Below, piece after piece: positions 18,281 through 27,854 of a stretch of 32,449 nucleotides of DNA (positions are counted from its first letter, which is position 1; every line of letters starts with the position of its first letter). This stretch comes from Naasia sp. (lineage in GTDB: Bacteria > Actinomycetota > Actinomycetes > Actinomycetales > Microbacteriaceae). The notes under the pieces are model-generated. The model had not been told where the DNA came from, did no database searches, and worked only from the letters and a program-made list of their open reading frames with translations. Both the position numbers and the translations under genes were made by a program. The DNA is taken from the NCBI RefSeq assembly GCF_025465545.1, contig NZ_JAODMK010000048.1:1-32449 (forward strand), given 5' to 3'.

Positions 18281-21200
18281 GGGTCACCATCCGTCCTGCG
18301 CGGCGCAGCTCGAAGCGGCCGCCCTCGCGTGCTCCCCACGTTCCTGGATCCAGGATCGTGAGATATCCATCGGCCCAACGCATCATCCGCCCCGTGGATT
18401 CCACGGTCGCGGCCGTGAAGTCGAGTCGTACCGTGAGCGTCTCCTTCGTCAACAGCTCGCCGAAGCGGTCCAGCACGTCGGCGAGCTCCTCGTCGCCCTC
18501 GAAATGCAGCTCGATCCGGTCCGACACATCGAGTCCGGCCGAGCGCCGGGCCTGCTGCACGTCGCGGACGAGGTCCCGGGCGCGGCCCTCTGCCTCGAGT
18601 TCTGCGGTCACCGCCGTGTCGAGCAGCAGGAAGCCTCCTGCGGGAAGCAGGCCGATGGCCTGATGCCGGGCCGCGCCGCTGATCTCGAGGGCGAGGTCGT
18701 ACTCCCCCGGCTCCAGCGGCAGGCCTCCCGCGGTGACGACGCCGGCGTGCTCGCTCCAGTCGCCGGCCTTCGCCGCCTGGATGACCCGCTGCACCTCACG
18801 ACCGATGCGGGGACCGAGCGCCCGGGCGTTGACCGAGAGTCGGGAGGTGATCCCGTAGTCCGACGCGCTGGTGGCCGACAGGTCGACGAGGTCGATGCTC
18901 TTGAGGTTCAGCTCGTCTCGGAGGATGGCCTCGAAGGGGGCGAGCGCCGCCGCCTCCTGGGTCACGATGGTGAGGCCGGCGAGCGGCAGCCGGACCCGCA
19001 GCCCGGCCTGCTTGCGGAGGGCCAGCGCGGAGGACGTGATGGCGCGCACCCGGTCCATCTCGCGCACCAGTGCGTCGTCGGCAGGGAAGTCCGCCGCCTC
19101 GGGCCAGTCGGTGAGATGGACGCTCCGCTCCCCCGTGAGCCCGCGCCAGATCTTCTCCGTCGCCAGTGGGAGCAGGGGCGCCGCGATCCTGACGAACGTC
19201 TCGAGCACCGTGAAGAGGGTGTCGAACGCCGCCGGATCCCCTGACCAGAATCGGTCCCGGCTGCGGCGGACGTACCAGTTGGTGAGCACGTCCGCGAAGT
19301 CGCGGAGCCGCGCGGCGGCGGAGCTCGCGTCGAGTCCGTCGAGGTCCGTCGTCACTCCTCGCGCCAGGTCGCCGAGCTTGGCGAGGATGTAGCGGTCGAG
19401 CACGTCCGTGGACTGCGTACCCCGCCTCGCCTCGTATCCGGCACCGTCCCCCGCGGCGTTCGCGTAGAGGGTGAAGAAGTAGTAGGTGCTCCACAGCGGC
19501 AGCAGCAGCTGCCGCACGCCCTCGCGGATGCCCTCCTCCGTGACGACCAGGTTGCCGCCGCGGAGCACCGGGCTCGCCATCAGGAACCAGCGCATCGCGT
19601 CGGAGCCGTCGCGGGCGAACACCTCGCTGACGTCCGGGTAGTTGCGCAGGCTCTTGGACATCTTCTGGCCGTCGTTGCCCAGGACGATCCCGTGACTCAC
19701 GACGTTCTTGAACGCGGGCCGGTCGAAGAGCGCGGTGGAGAGCACATGCAGGAGGTAGAACCAGCCCCGTGTCTGGCCGATGTACTCGACGATGAAGTCG
19801 GCCGGGCTGTGCGAGGCGAACCAGTCGGCGTTCTCGAACGGGTAGTGCACCTGGGCGAAGGGCATCGATCCGGAGTCGAACCAGACGTCGAGCACATCGG
19901 GGATCCGGCGCATCGTGCTGCGACCGGTCGGATCGTCCGGGTTCGGTCGGGTGAGCTCGTCGATGAACGGCCGGTGCAGGTCCGGTCGGCCGTCGGCGTC
20001 CCGCGGAAGGGTGCCGAAGTCGCGCTGGAGCTCCTCGAGGGAGCCGTACACGTCGACGCGGGGGTGCTCGGGGTCGTCGCTCTTCCAGACCGGGATGGGG
20101 CTTCCCCAGTACCGGTTGCGGGAGATCGACCAGTCCCGGGCGCCCGCGATCCACTTGCCGAACTGGCCGTCCTTGACGTTTTCGGGACCCCAGGTGATCT
20201 GCTGTTTGAGCTCCTCCATGCGCTCGCGGAACTGCGAGACACGAACGAACCAGCTGGAGACGGCCTTGTAGATCAGCGGATTGCGGCACCGCCAGCAGTG
20301 CGGGTAGGAGTGCTCATAGCTGGCCTGGCGCAGCAGCCGGCCCCGCTCGCGCAGGTCCCGCGTGATCGGCTTGTTCGCATCGAACACCTGCATGCCTGCG
20401 ATCTCGCCGAACATCGGCAGGAACTTCGCGCCGTCGTCGACCGACATGATGGTGGGGATCCCGGCCGCCGTGCAGATCAGCTGGTCGTCCTCGCCGTAGG
20501 CGGGCGCCTGATGCACGATGCCCGTGCCATCGCCCGTGGTCACGTAGTCGGCCACGAGGATGCGCCAGGCGTTCCCGGTGCCCCACCGCTCGGTGTCGGC
20601 GTAGTGGTCCCAGAGCCGGTCGTAGTCGATGCCCGCCAGCTCGCTGCCGAGGAAGGTGCGCTCGATCGACGCCTCCGCGGCCTCGGCGCTGTCGTAGCCG
20701 AGGTCCTTGGCATAGCTGCCGACGAGGGCCTTGGCGAGCAGGTAGTCGGCGCCGAGCACCTCGCGGTCGAGCGGGATGCCCTCCCCCACCTCGCTGGAGA
20801 GGCCGTCCGGCGCCGGGGAATCGGGCGTGCCGTTCGGGCCGCTGCGGATCACCGCGTACTCGATGTCGGGTCCCACGGCGAGCGCCATGTTGGTCGGGAG
20901 GGTCCACGGGGTGGTGGTCCAGGCGAGCGCCCTGGTGCCGGTGAGTCCCATGCTCTCCGCCTTGGTGCCCACCAGGGGGAAGGTCACCGTCACGGTCTGG
21001 TCCTGCCGCATCTTGTAGACGTCGTCGTCCATCCGAAGCTCGTGGTTCGACAGCGGTGTCTCGTCGTTCCAGCAGTAGGGCAGCACCCGGAAGCCCTCGT
21101 ACGCGAGGCCCTTGTCGTGCAGCTGCTTGAACGCCCAGAGGACGCTCTCCATGTAGGACACGTCGAGCGTCTTGTAGTCGTTCTCGAAGTCGACCCAGCG

Positions 21201-21656
21201 GGCGGATCGGGTGACGTACTGCTCCCACTCCGCGGTGTACCGGAGCACCGATGCCCGAGCCTCGGCGTTGAACGCCTCGACGCCCATCTGCTCGATCTCG
21301 GCCTTGGTCGTGATGCCCAGCTGCCGCATGGCCTCCAGCTCGGCGGGGAGCCCGTGGGTGTCCCAGCCGAACCGCCGATGCACCTGCTTGCCCCGCATGG
21401 TCTGGTAGCGCGGGAACACGTCCTTCGCGTAGCCGGTGAGCAGGTGGCCGTAGTGCGGCAGGCCGTTGGCGAACGGCGGGCCGTCGTAGAACACCCACTC
21501 GGGCGCGCCATCACGGCGGTCGATGGACGCCTGGAAGGTGCCGTCCTCCGCCCAGAAGGCGAGGATCTCCTGCTCCAGGTCGGGGAACCGGGGCGACGGG
21601 GGCACGCCGAAGGCGGCGCCCTGGTGGTCGGTGGGGCGGGAATCCTTGGGGTACAT
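18273..21656 (-). CDS. ileS: Isoleucyl-tRNA synthetase, long (type 2-like) form
   Basis: IleS charges tRNA-Ile and edits valine. The 1127-residue protein starts at ATG 21656 with AGGAG four bases upstream. Its ATP motifs are HYGH (residues 68-71) and [24 protein letters not shown], the [14 protein letters not shown] editing-domain strand and a long C-terminal region are present. Length and motif style match the eukaryote-like class common in actinobacteria, which in several organisms is naturally less sensitive to mupirocin. It is expressed behind a T-box leader and leads into folC with an 8-base overlap. Confidence 0.98.
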   Translation of the reverse strand: MYPKDSRPTDHQGAAFGVPPSPRFPDLEQEILAFWAEDGTFQASIDRRDGAPEWVFYDGPPFANGLPHYGHLLTGYAKDVFPRYQTMRGKQVHRRFGWDTHGLPAELEAMRQLGITTKAEIEQMGVEAFNAEARASVLRYTAEWEQYVTRSARWVDFENDYKTLDVSYMESVLWAFKQLHDKGLAYEGFRVLPYCWNDETPLSNHELRMDDDVYKMRQDQTVTVTFPLVGTKAESMGLTGTRALAWTTTPWTLPTNMALAVGPDIEYAVIRSGPNGTPDSPAPDGLSSEVGEGIPLDREVLGADYLLAKALVGSYAKDLGYDSAEAAEASIERTFLGSELAGIDYDRLWDHYADTERWGTGNAWRILVADYVTTGDGTGIVHQAPAYGEDDQLICTAAGIPTIMSVDDGAKFLPMFGEIAGMQVFDANKPITRDLRERGRLLRQASYEHSYPHCWRCRNPLIYKAVSSWFVRVSQFRERMEELKQQITWGPENVKDGQFGKWIAGARDWSISRNRYWGSPIPVWKSDDPEHPRVDVYGSLEELQRDFGTLPRDADGRPDLHRPFIDELTRPNPDDPTGRSTMRRIPDVLDVWFDSGSMPFAQVHYPFENADWFASHSPADFIVEYIGQTRGWFYLLHVLSTALFDRPAFKNVVSHGIVLGNDGQKMSKSLRNYPDVSEVFARDGSDAMRWFLMASPVLRGGNLVVTEEGIREGVRQLLLPLWSTYYFFTLYANAAGDGAGYEARRGTQSTDVLDRYILAKLGDLARGVTTDLDGLDASSAAARLRDFADVLTNWYVRRSRDRFWSGDPAAFDTLFTVLETFVRIAAPLLPLATEKIWRGLTGERSVHLTDWPEAADFPADDALVREMDRVRAITSSALALRKQAGLRVRLPLAGLTIVTQEAAALAPFEAILRDELNLKSIDLVDLSATSASDYGITSRLSVNARALGPRIGREVQRVIQAAKAGDWSEHAGVVTAGGLPLEPGEYDLALEISGAARHQAIGLLPAGGFLLLDTAVTAELEAEGRARDLVRDVQQARRSAGLDVSDRIELHFEGDEELADVLDRFGELLTKETLTVRLDFTAATVESTGRMMRWADGYLTILDPGTWGAREGGRFELRRAGRMVTHV

Positions 21657-21845
21657 CTGGCTCCTGTGCTGCGCGACTGCTCCGCACGAGGACGCCTTGC
21701 GACGCGGTACCACCTCGTTTGGCCGCCGGTCGGGACCGGCCACCCACTCGTTACGGTGATGACGGGCCGGACCGTTCGGTTCTACTGAGCCCTGCGGGCC
21801 GTTCTTCCGAAGACTCCCCGGTGATGGCCGGATCGATGTCGTTGC
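21657..21845 (-). promoter_or_regulatory. T-box riboswitch (translational type) controlling ileS
   Basis: The T-box signature GAGGTGGTACCGCG reads on the minus strand at about 21716-21703. Upstream is a short stem I with CCGG arms and a CCATCA loop (about 21829-21816) carrying the Ile codon ATC, then the AGTAGAACCGAACGG element. The antisequestrator pairs ACGAGG (21718-21713) with CCTCGT (21691-21686). The alternative helix pairs TCCTCGTGC (21692-21684) with GCACAGGA (21669-21662), one C bulged, which buries the ileS ribosome site AGGAG (21665-21661). Uncharged tRNA-Ile should favour the first helix and free translation. A TAGGCT box at 21855-21850 may be the promoter -10. Confidence 0.93.
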
Positions 21846-21860
21846 CGCCAGCCTAGCGGC

Positions 21861-22556
21861 TCAGCCTCCGGACCGGCCCCTGCCGGTCGGGCCCCACCCG
21901 TCCTCCTGTCGCCGGTCGGGACCGGCGCGGGGGCCGGCTTCGGCGGGCGCGCCGAATACGTCGGCGAAGCCGAGACAGATGGGGGTGATCACCTCATCGA
22001 CGTAGGGCGCGAGGGGGCCCCGTCCGGTCCCGGCCCGCACCCAGCTCCCCGCCGCGCTGACCACGGCGGCCGTGATCGCCGCCGCCGCCGCGGACGGGCG
22101 CGAATCGGAGCGAGGGAGCGCCAGAAGGGCCCGCAGGTGCTCGCCGAGCAGCGCCGCCTGAGCCGCGAAGCGCGGCAGGCCCGAGATCCTGAGCTCCTCG
22201 CCGATGCCCATGACCTCAGCTTCCGTCGCGGCCCACGGTGCGCGCTCCGGGCCGAAGTCCTCCGCCACGGCGAGCACGGCACGGCGGACCCCCTCGAGCG
22301 GCGGCAGATCGGGCCGGACGGCCGCGAGCTCGTCCCCGAGCCTGCCCGCGCTGTCGTCGAAAGCACTCCAGAGCACGTCGCTCTTCGCCGTGAAGTAGTT
22401 GAAGAACGTGGCCCGGCTCACGCCCGCCCGCTGGGTGATCTGTTCGATCGTCGTGTGACCGAAGCCGCGCTCCAGGAAGAGCTCGCCTGCGGCGTCCTCG
22501 ATCGCCGCGCGGGAGGAACTCCGAGGCCGACCAGGCCGGGCGGTGCGTGTCGTCAT
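21861..22556 (-). CDS. TetR-family transcriptional regulator
   Basis: The 231-residue protein starts at ATG 22556, with AGGAGG six bases upstream; an in-frame ATG at 22571 is less likely. The N-terminal TetR helix-turn-helix spans about residues 18-62 (FGHTTIEQITQRAGVSRATF, then FNYFTAKSD). The C-terminal ligand-binding half is alanine-rich and not assignable, ending in a Gly/Arg-rich tail. It is divergent from the ABC importer operon and shares a 67-bp promoter region with an inverted repeat, so it probably represses itself and the importer. Inducer unknown. Confidence 0.93.
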   Translation of the reverse strand: MTTRTARPGRPRSSSRAAIEDAAGELFLERGFGHTTIEQITQRAGVSRATFFNYFTAKSDVLWSAFDDSAGRLGDELAAVRPDLPPLEGVRRAVLAVAEDFGPERAPWAATEAEVMGIGEELRISGLPRFAAQAALLGEHLRALLALPRSDSRPSAAAAAITAAVVSAAGSWVRAGTGRGPLAPYVDEVITPICLGFADVFGAPAEAGPRAGPDRRQEDGWGPTGRGRSGG

Positions 22557-22583
22557 GGGTCGCCTCCTCACTCGAGGAATGAT

Positions 22584-22604
22584 ATTAGACTGCGTCTAGT
22601 TAAT
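22584..22604. promoter_or_regulatory. Probable TetR operator in the divergent tetR/ABC promoter
   Basis: TAGAC (22586-22590) and GTCTA (22594-22598) form a palindrome around TGC, with A/T-rich flanks. A tetR -10-like TAATAT (22587-22582, minus) overlaps it. It is the only A/T-rich patch in the gap. Confidence 0.65.
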
Positions 22605-22623
22605 CACGCCGGAAGAGAGAACC

Positions 22624-24285
22624 TTGTCGCTCACGATGTCCCGCCCTCCCCGAATCGCTGCCCTGCTCGTCGCGGCCGGAGCCACGGGGATCCTGCTCCT
22701 CACCGGCTGCGCTCCCGCCGCTTCCCCATCTTCGCCCGCGGCGGGGCCGACGCCAGGAGGGACTCTCACCTACGCGTCCGGCGATGCAGAGCCGACCTGC
22801 CTCGACCCGCACGTCGGCGGCAACTACCCCCAAGCTCTGATCAGCGGCCAGTTCCTCGAGTCCCTCGTCTCCAGGGACGCCGAGGGCGAGATCGTTCCGT
22901 GGCTCGCGAGCGAGTGGTCCGAGGCCGAGGACGGCCTGAGCTGGACGTTCACGCTGCGCGATGACGTGACCTTCACCGACGGGACTCCGTTCGACGCAGA
23001 GGCGGTCAAGGCGAGCATCGAGCATGTGCAGGATCCCGCCACCGGCTCATCGACGGGATACCTCGCGATGGGAAAGGTGGACAACGTCGAGGTCGTCGAT
23101 GCCGGAACCGTCCGGTTCGACCTCAGCGCTCCGGACAGCGCGCTCCTCGAGTCCCTGTCCCAGCCCTGGGTGGCCATGGAGTCGCCCGCCGGAATGACGC
23201 GGGGTATCGAGCAGAACTGCGAGTCCCCGATCGGCACAGGACCCTTCAGCGTCAGCGAATGGGTCAAACAGGACTCGATCACCCTGGTGCGCAACGACGA
23301 CTACGTGTCGCCGCCGGCCGACGCCGCGCATGAGGGGCCGGCGTACCTGGAGAAGATCGTCTGGCGCTTCCTCCCCGACTCGGCGTCGCGCTACGCGGCG
23401 CTCCAGGCGGGTCAGGTGGACGTGATCGACAACGCTCAGCCCGACGCCCTCGTCGCGGCGCAGACGGAGGACGGAATCACCTCGCTGGACGCCCCCCGGC
23501 CCGGCTCCGTGAACCGGATCGAATTCAACTCGGGCAAGGCGCCGTTCGACTCTGAAGAGGTCCGGGAGGCCTTCATCCGCTCCGCGGGCGTGGATGATGG
23601 CATCGAGAGTCTCTTCTTCGGGACGGCGGAGCGCTCCTACTCGCCGCTCGCGAGCGTCGAGTCGCTCGCCTACTCCGACCCTGCTCCCTTCGCCTTCAAC
23701 CTCGACGAGGCGAACTCGCTCCTCGACGGGGCCGGGTGGAGCGAGCGCGACTCAGAGGGCTACCGGGTGAAGAACGGAACTCGCCTCACCGTCGAATTCC
23801 CGGTGAGCACGAACCAGTCGATCCCCGCAGAGCAGTCCCTCTTCGAGCAGATCCAGGCCACGACCAAGGAGGCCGGCTTCGAGGTGAAGCTGAGACTGCT
23901 CGATCTGGGGAGCTGGTACGCCGCGCTCGGAGCGAACGAGTACGACCTGGTGAGCGCCCCCTACACCAAGGTGGGGCCGGACGTGCTCCGGATCCTGTAC
24001 CACTCGGACGGCATCACCCCCGCACCCAGCGGCTACTTCGCCAATCACGCACAGGTGTCGATCCCCGAGCTCGACGACCTGCTGACGCGGGCCGGCGAGA
24101 CCTCGGATGCCACCGAGCGGGCCGCGCTCTACGCGGACGCACAGGCGGTCGTGCTCGAGGGGTTCTACATCCTGCCGCTCTACGACCAGCAGAACCACTA
24201 CCTGCTGCGGGACAGGGTGGCCGGCCTCCGAGCCCTGCCGACCGTGTCGACACCGACCTTCTATGACGCCTGGCTGGCGGACTGA
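22624..24285 (+). CDS. ABC importer substrate-binding lipoprotein, family 5 (peptide type)
   Basis: Solute-binding lipoprotein of 553 residues from TTG 22624, preceded by GAGAG; an ATG four codons later lacks a ribosome site. The signal peptide ends in LLLTGC, with Cys29 the lipidated residue, so the protein is anchored on the outer face of the membrane. The mature part shows the SBP_bac_5 layout: GGTLTYASGD, EPTCLDPHVGG, ASEWSEAEDGLSWTFTLRDD, VTFTDGTPFDAEAVKASIEH and a late NEYDLVSAPY segment. The family binds di/oligopeptides but also nickel, sugars or opines, so the ligand is open. The 3' end overlaps the first permease by 23 bases. Confidence 0.95.
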   Translation: MSLTMSRPPRIAALLVAAGATGILLLTGCAPAASPSSPAAGPTPGGTLTYASGDAEPTCLDPHVGGNYPQALISGQFLESLVSRDAEGEIVPWLASEWSEAEDGLSWTFTLRDDVTFTDGTPFDAEAVKASIEHVQDPATGSSTGYLAMGKVDNVEVVDAGTVRFDLSAPDSALLESLSQPWVAMESPAGMTRGIEQNCESPIGTGPFSVSEWVKQDSITLVRNDDYVSPPADAAHEGPAYLEKIVWRFLPDSASRYAALQAGQVDVIDNAQPDALVAAQTEDGITSLDAPRPGSVNRIEFNSGKAPFDSEEVREAFIRSAGVDDGIESLFFGTAERSYSPLASVESLAYSDPAPFAFNLDEANSLLDGAGWSERDSEGYRVKNGTRLTVEFPVSTNQSIPAEQSLFEQIQATTKEAGFEVKLRLLDLGSWYAALGANEYDLVSAPYTKVGPDVLRILYHSDGITPAPSGYFANHAQVSIPELDDLLTRAGETSDATERAALYADAQAVVLEGFYILPLYDQQNHYLLRDRVAGLRALPTVSTPTFYDAWLAD

Positions 24286-25246
24286 CGGGGCGCCGCCTCC
24301 GGCCCGCTGGAGGGTCGCCCGGGCGCCCCTCCAGCTCCTCGTCCGCCTGGGAGGCGGCATCTTCGTCCTGTGGTCGGTCGCGACGCTCACGTTCTTCGGG
24401 ATCCGGCTGATCCCGGGCGACCCCGCGCAGGCGGTGCTCGGCGGGCCAGGATCCCAGGCCTCGGCCGAGGCGCTGGCGGTCGCCCGAGCGGAGTACGGAC
24501 TCGATCAGCCCTTGCTCGTGCAGTATCTGCGGCAGCTCGCGCGCTTCGCGACAGGAGACTTCGGCACGTCGTACTCCCTGAAGACCGAGGTCGCCCCCCT
24601 GCTGCTGGCTCAGCTGCCCGGCACGCTGCTGCTGGCTGGACTGGCGCTCGCCGTGGCGTGGCTGCTCGCCCTGACCGTCGCGTCCTGGTCGACACGGGGC
24701 GGGCGGGTCGGCGACTGGGTCGGCTCGGGGCTGGAGATCGTCGGCGCGGGGCTGCCCCACTTCTGGCTGGCGACGCTGCTGATCCTCACCTTCAGCGTCG
24801 GACTCGGCTGGGTTCCCCCCATCAGCACCCCGGGTGTGCCGGGGCTCGTCCTTCCCGTCGCAACCCTCGCCATCCCGCTGGCCGGGTTCCTGGGTCAGGT
24901 CATGCGCGAGTCGCTGCTCGATGCCCTCGAGTCCCCGTTCGCGCTGAGCGCGCGGGCACGAGGCGAGAGCGAGCGCGGCGTGCGCCGAGTGCACGCCATC
25001 CGGCACGCCGCTCTTCCCGGGATCGCGCTCTCCGGGTGGGCGTTTGGCTACCTGATCAGCGGTGCGGTCGTCGTCGAGACGATCTTCGCAAGGCCCGGAC
25101 TGGGCAGAACGCTGCTCGCCGCGGTGACGCAGCGCGACGTCCCCGTCGTCATCGGCGTCGTGCTGCTCGTGGCTCTGGCCTACATCGTCGCGACTGCGGT
25201 CACCGACGTGGCGAGCCGCGCCCTGGATCCTCGGCGGGCGGCATGA
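24263..25246 (+). CDS. ABC importer permease, DppB type
   Basis: Inner-membrane permease of 327 residues from ATG 24263, inside the 3' end of the binding-protein gene; no ribosome site is visible, so translation is probably coupled. The first helix follows about residue 25 (GGIFVLWSVATLTFFGIRLI) and then the DppB hallmark PGDPA. A cytoplasmic EAA-like loop that contacts the ATPase is seen as ALSARARGESERG followed by HAIRHAALPG. It pairs with the downstream DppC-type permease, whose start overlaps by ATGA. Confidence 0.95.
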   Translation: MTPGWRTDGAPPPARWRVARAPLQLLVRLGGGIFVLWSVATLTFFGIRLIPGDPAQAVLGGPGSQASAEALAVARAEYGLDQPLLVQYLRQLARFATGDFGTSYSLKTEVAPLLLAQLPGTLLLAGLALAVAWLLALTVASWSTRGGRVGDWVGSGLEIVGAGLPHFWLATLLILTFSVGLGWVPPISTPGVPGLVLPVATLAIPLAGFLGQVMRESLLDALESPFALSARARGESERGVRRVHAIRHAALPGIALSGWAFGYLISGAVVVETIFARPGLGRTLLAAVTQRDVPVVIGVVLLVALAYIVATAVTDVASRALDPRRAA

Positions 25247-26106
25247 CCGAGCTGGAGGCGCAGGCCGCCAGTGCGGTCATCCGCCGCGGGAGAGCCTCCG
25301 GATTCCGGCGGATCGGCGTCGCCGAGGGCCTCTCGGCGGCGTTCCTCGCCTTCCTGCTGCTGGCCGCCCTGGCACCGGACCTGATCTCCCCCCTGGATCC
25401 GCTGGGGATCGACCCGGCGAACGCCTTCGAGCCGCCGTCCTTCGGGCAGGTGCTCGGCACCGACGAGTCCGGGCGGAGCATCTTCAGTCGCGTCGTGCAC
25501 GGCGCCGGCACCTCACTCCTCATCGGCGTGGCCGCGAGCACCATCGGCCTGGGCCTCGGCACGATCCTGGGCGTGCTCGCCGGTTCCGGGGGCAGGATCG
25601 TGGACTTCGGGGTGAGCCGGTTCCTGGAGGTCCTCTTCGCCCTTCCCGGGCTGCTGCTCGCTCTGTTCCTGATAGTGATCGTCGGCCCCGGGGCGCTCAC
25701 GACCACCCTGGCGGTGGGGCTCTCCACCGCGCCGGGCTACGCGCGCATCATCCGCAGCCAGCTCATCACGGTGCGGGGCTCCGCGTATGTCGAGGCAGCA
25801 ACCGTTCTGGGCCTGGGCAGGATGCGCATCCTCGCCCGACATGTCCTGCCGAACACGCTCGCTCCGCTGTTCGCCCTCGGAACTCTGGGCGTCGGCCAGG
25901 CGATCGTCTGGGCGTCGGCGCTCAGCTACCTGGGGCTCGGCGCGGTCCCCCCTTCCCCCGAGTGGGGTGCGATGCTCGCCGCGGGCCGCACCTACCTGTC
26001 GACTGCGTGGTGGATGAGCGTCTTCCCCGGCCTGTTCATCGTCCTCACCGCCATCTGCGCGACCGTGCTCGGGCGCGCTGCCGGAAATCGGACTCGGCGG
26101 CGATGA
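25243..26106 (+). CDS. ABC importer permease, DppC type
   Basis: The second permease has 287 residues from ATG 25243. A hydrophilic N-terminus, a first membrane helix (about 28-48) and the family motif LGTDESGRSIFSRVVHGA precede the transport core. The EAA loop is clear: EAATVLGLGRMRILARHVLP. The WASALSYLGLG segment is typical of DppC. It overlaps both neighbours by ATGA. Confidence 0.95.
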   Translation: MTELEAQAASAVIRRGRASGFRRIGVAEGLSAAFLAFLLLAALAPDLISPLDPLGIDPANAFEPPSFGQVLGTDESGRSIFSRVVHGAGTSLLIGVAASTIGLGLGTILGVLAGSGGRIVDFGVSRFLEVLFALPGLLLALFLIVIVGPGALTTTLAVGLSTAPGYARIIRSQLITVRGSAYVEAATVLGLGRMRILARHVLPNTLAPLFALGTLGVGQAIVWASALSYLGLGAVPPSPEWGAMLAAGRTYLSTAWWMSVFPGLFIVLTAICATVLGRAAGNRTRRR

Positions 26107-27749
26107 GGCACTCCCCGGCCCCGGGAGCCGCACTGCTCTCCGTCACGAACCTCCGAGTGGACTTCGGCCAGCGCGAGGTCGTGCAGGGCATCGACCTACG
26201 GGTGGCGGCCGGCGAGTGCCTTGCGCTCGTCGGCGAGTCGGGCTCGGGCAAGAGCGTCACGGCGCGCAGCGTTCTCGGGCTCGCCGGCAGCGGATCGCGG
26301 GTGCGCGCCGACACCATGGAGCTCTCCGGGCGATCGGTCCTCGATCTGTCCGCGCGGCAGTGGGCGACGGTGCGCGGACGGGATGCAGGCCTGATCTCAC
26401 AGGACGCGCTCGTCTCCCTCGATCCATTGCGCCCCATCGGTCGAGAGGTGGGCGACGCGCTGCGGCTGCACACCCGGCTGACGCCGACGCAACGACGCGC
26501 GCGCGTGCTCGAGGCCCTCGGGGAGGCGGGGCTGGACAATCCCGAAGTCCGGTTCCGACAACGGCAGGGGGAGCTGTCGGGCGGGCAGCGCCAGCGCGCC
26601 CTGATCGCGTCAGCCATCGCCCTCCGCCCGCCGCTGCTGATCGCCGACGAGCCGACCACCGCGCTCGATGTGACGGTGCAGGCTCAGGTGCTGGACCTGC
26701 TCCGCGGCTTCAAGGAGCGCGGCATCGGGATCCTGCTGATCAGCCACGATCTCGCCGTGGTGGCGGAGATCGCCGACCGCGTCGCAGTTCTGAGCAACGG
26801 GGTCATTGTGGAGCAGGGCGCGACCGCCGAGCTCCTGTCTTCCCCGACCTCGGCGGAGACGCGCAAGCTGATCGCCGCTGTTCCCTTCGGGCGCCCGCGG
26901 GGTGTGCCGCTGAGCCACGCCGCACGGATGGCACGGCCCGCCGGAGAAGAGGTCCCGAGATCATCGCCCCGCCAGGACCCACCCGCTCTGCGCGCTGTGG
27001 GGCTGGAGAAGCGCTTCCGCCTTCCCGGCGGGAAGTCGGTCACCGCAGTCGCCGACGTGTCCTTCGTCCTCGAACCCGGGCGCACCCTCGGCCTGGTCGG
27101 CGAGTCCGGGTCGGGGAAGTCCACGACCGCCCGACTCGCGCTGGCCCTGACTCCTCCGGATGCCGGCGAGGTGACCCTGGGCACCGGGGCGTGGAGCCGG
27201 CTCCGCGAGAGCGAACGACGTCCGCTGCGTGCTCTTGTCGGCTCGGTCTATCAGGACGCGTTGAGCTCGTTCGATCCCCGCCTGACGACCAGCGACATCC
27301 TGACCGACGCTCTGTGGAAGCCCGGTCGATCGCGGCACGGGAACCGGACCCGCGAGGTGCACCACCTCCTCTCCACCGTTGGCCTGTCCCCCGACGTGCT
27401 CACCCGCCGGCCGCTGCACCTGTCAGGCGGCCAGCGTCAACGCGTCGCGATCGCTCGTGCCCTCGCCTCCGAGCCGCAGATCCTCATCCTCGATGAGCCG
27501 GTCTCCGCTCTCGACGTCTCCGTGCAGGCCACGGTCCTCGACCTGCTCGACGAGCTGCAGCGGGAGCTGGGGCTCAGCTACCTCTTCATCTCGCACGACC
27601 TGGGCGTGGTTCAGCACATGAGCGACACGGTGGCCGTCATGCATTCCGGTCGGATCGTGGAGACGGGCCCGACCCCGGACGTGTTCGGCCGCCCGAGCCA
27701 CCCCTACACCCGGCGCCTCCTCGCCGCGTCACCGCGCCTGCCCTGGTGA
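26103..27749 (+). CDS. Fused double ATPase of a peptide-type ABC importer (DppD-DppF)
   Basis: Two nucleotide-binding domains occupy one 548-residue chain. The first half has Walker A GESGSGKS, signature LSGGQRQRA, Walker B LLIADEPTTALD and H-loop ISHDL. The second half, from about residue 290, repeats them: GESGSGKST, LSGGQRQRVAIARALA, ILILDEPVSALD and ISHDL. The C-terminal HPYTRRLLAASP is the oligopeptide-importer tail; the equivalent site in the first half (SPTSAETRKLIAAVP) is degenerate. Usual importers use separate DppD and DppF, so this is a natural fusion. It is last in the operon. Confidence 0.96.
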   Translation: MRHSPAPGAALLSVTNLRVDFGQREVVQGIDLRVAAGECLALVGESGSGKSVTARSVLGLAGSGSRVRADTMELSGRSVLDLSARQWATVRGRDAGLISQDALVSLDPLRPIGREVGDALRLHTRLTPTQRRARVLEALGEAGLDNPEVRFRQRQGELSGGQRQRALIASAIALRPPLLIADEPTTALDVTVQAQVLDLLRGFKERGIGILLISHDLAVVAEIADRVAVLSNGVIVEQGATAELLSSPTSAETRKLIAAVPFGRPRGVPLSHAARMARPAGEEVPRSSPRQDPPALRAVGLEKRFRLPGGKSVTAVADVSFVLEPGRTLGLVGESGSGKSTTARLALALTPPDAGEVTLGTGAWSRLRESERRPLRALVGSVYQDALSSFDPRLTTSDILTDALWKPGRSRHGNRTREVHHLLSTVGLSPDVLTRRPLHLSGGQRQRVAIARALASEPQILILDEPVSALDVSVQATVLDLLDELQRELGLSYLFISHDLGVVQHMSDTVAVMHSGRIVETGPTPDVFGRPSHPYTRRLLAASPRLPW

Positions 27750-27754
27750 CTCCG

Positions 27755-27772
27755 CCCGGTCCGCTTGCCGGG
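27755..27772 (+). terminator. Weak hairpin after the ABC operon
   Basis: CCCGG (27755-27759) pairs with CCGGG (27768-27772) with no T-run. It is a marginal terminator candidate. The remaining bases before valS hold no gene and no clear T-box or other leader. Confidence 0.25.
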
Positions 27773-27854
27773 TCCGGTACTCTGGATGGGCCGCGCAGCG
27801 GCGACATTCAGGCACCCTCACGCGGTGCCGCACATAGTGGAACCGGAGCAGCTC

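Noticed and set aside
21657-21743. Possible N-terminal extension of IleS
   Set aside because: The extra codons lie over the T-box motif and the proper ATG has its own ribosome site.
19692-21788. About 700-codon open frame antisense to ileS
   Set aside because: Low-complexity antisense translation with no domain; ileS and its T-box explain the region.
27750-27854. T-box or attenuator leader before valS
   Set aside because: No T-box signature or specifier hairpin; only a weak 5-bp hairpin is present.
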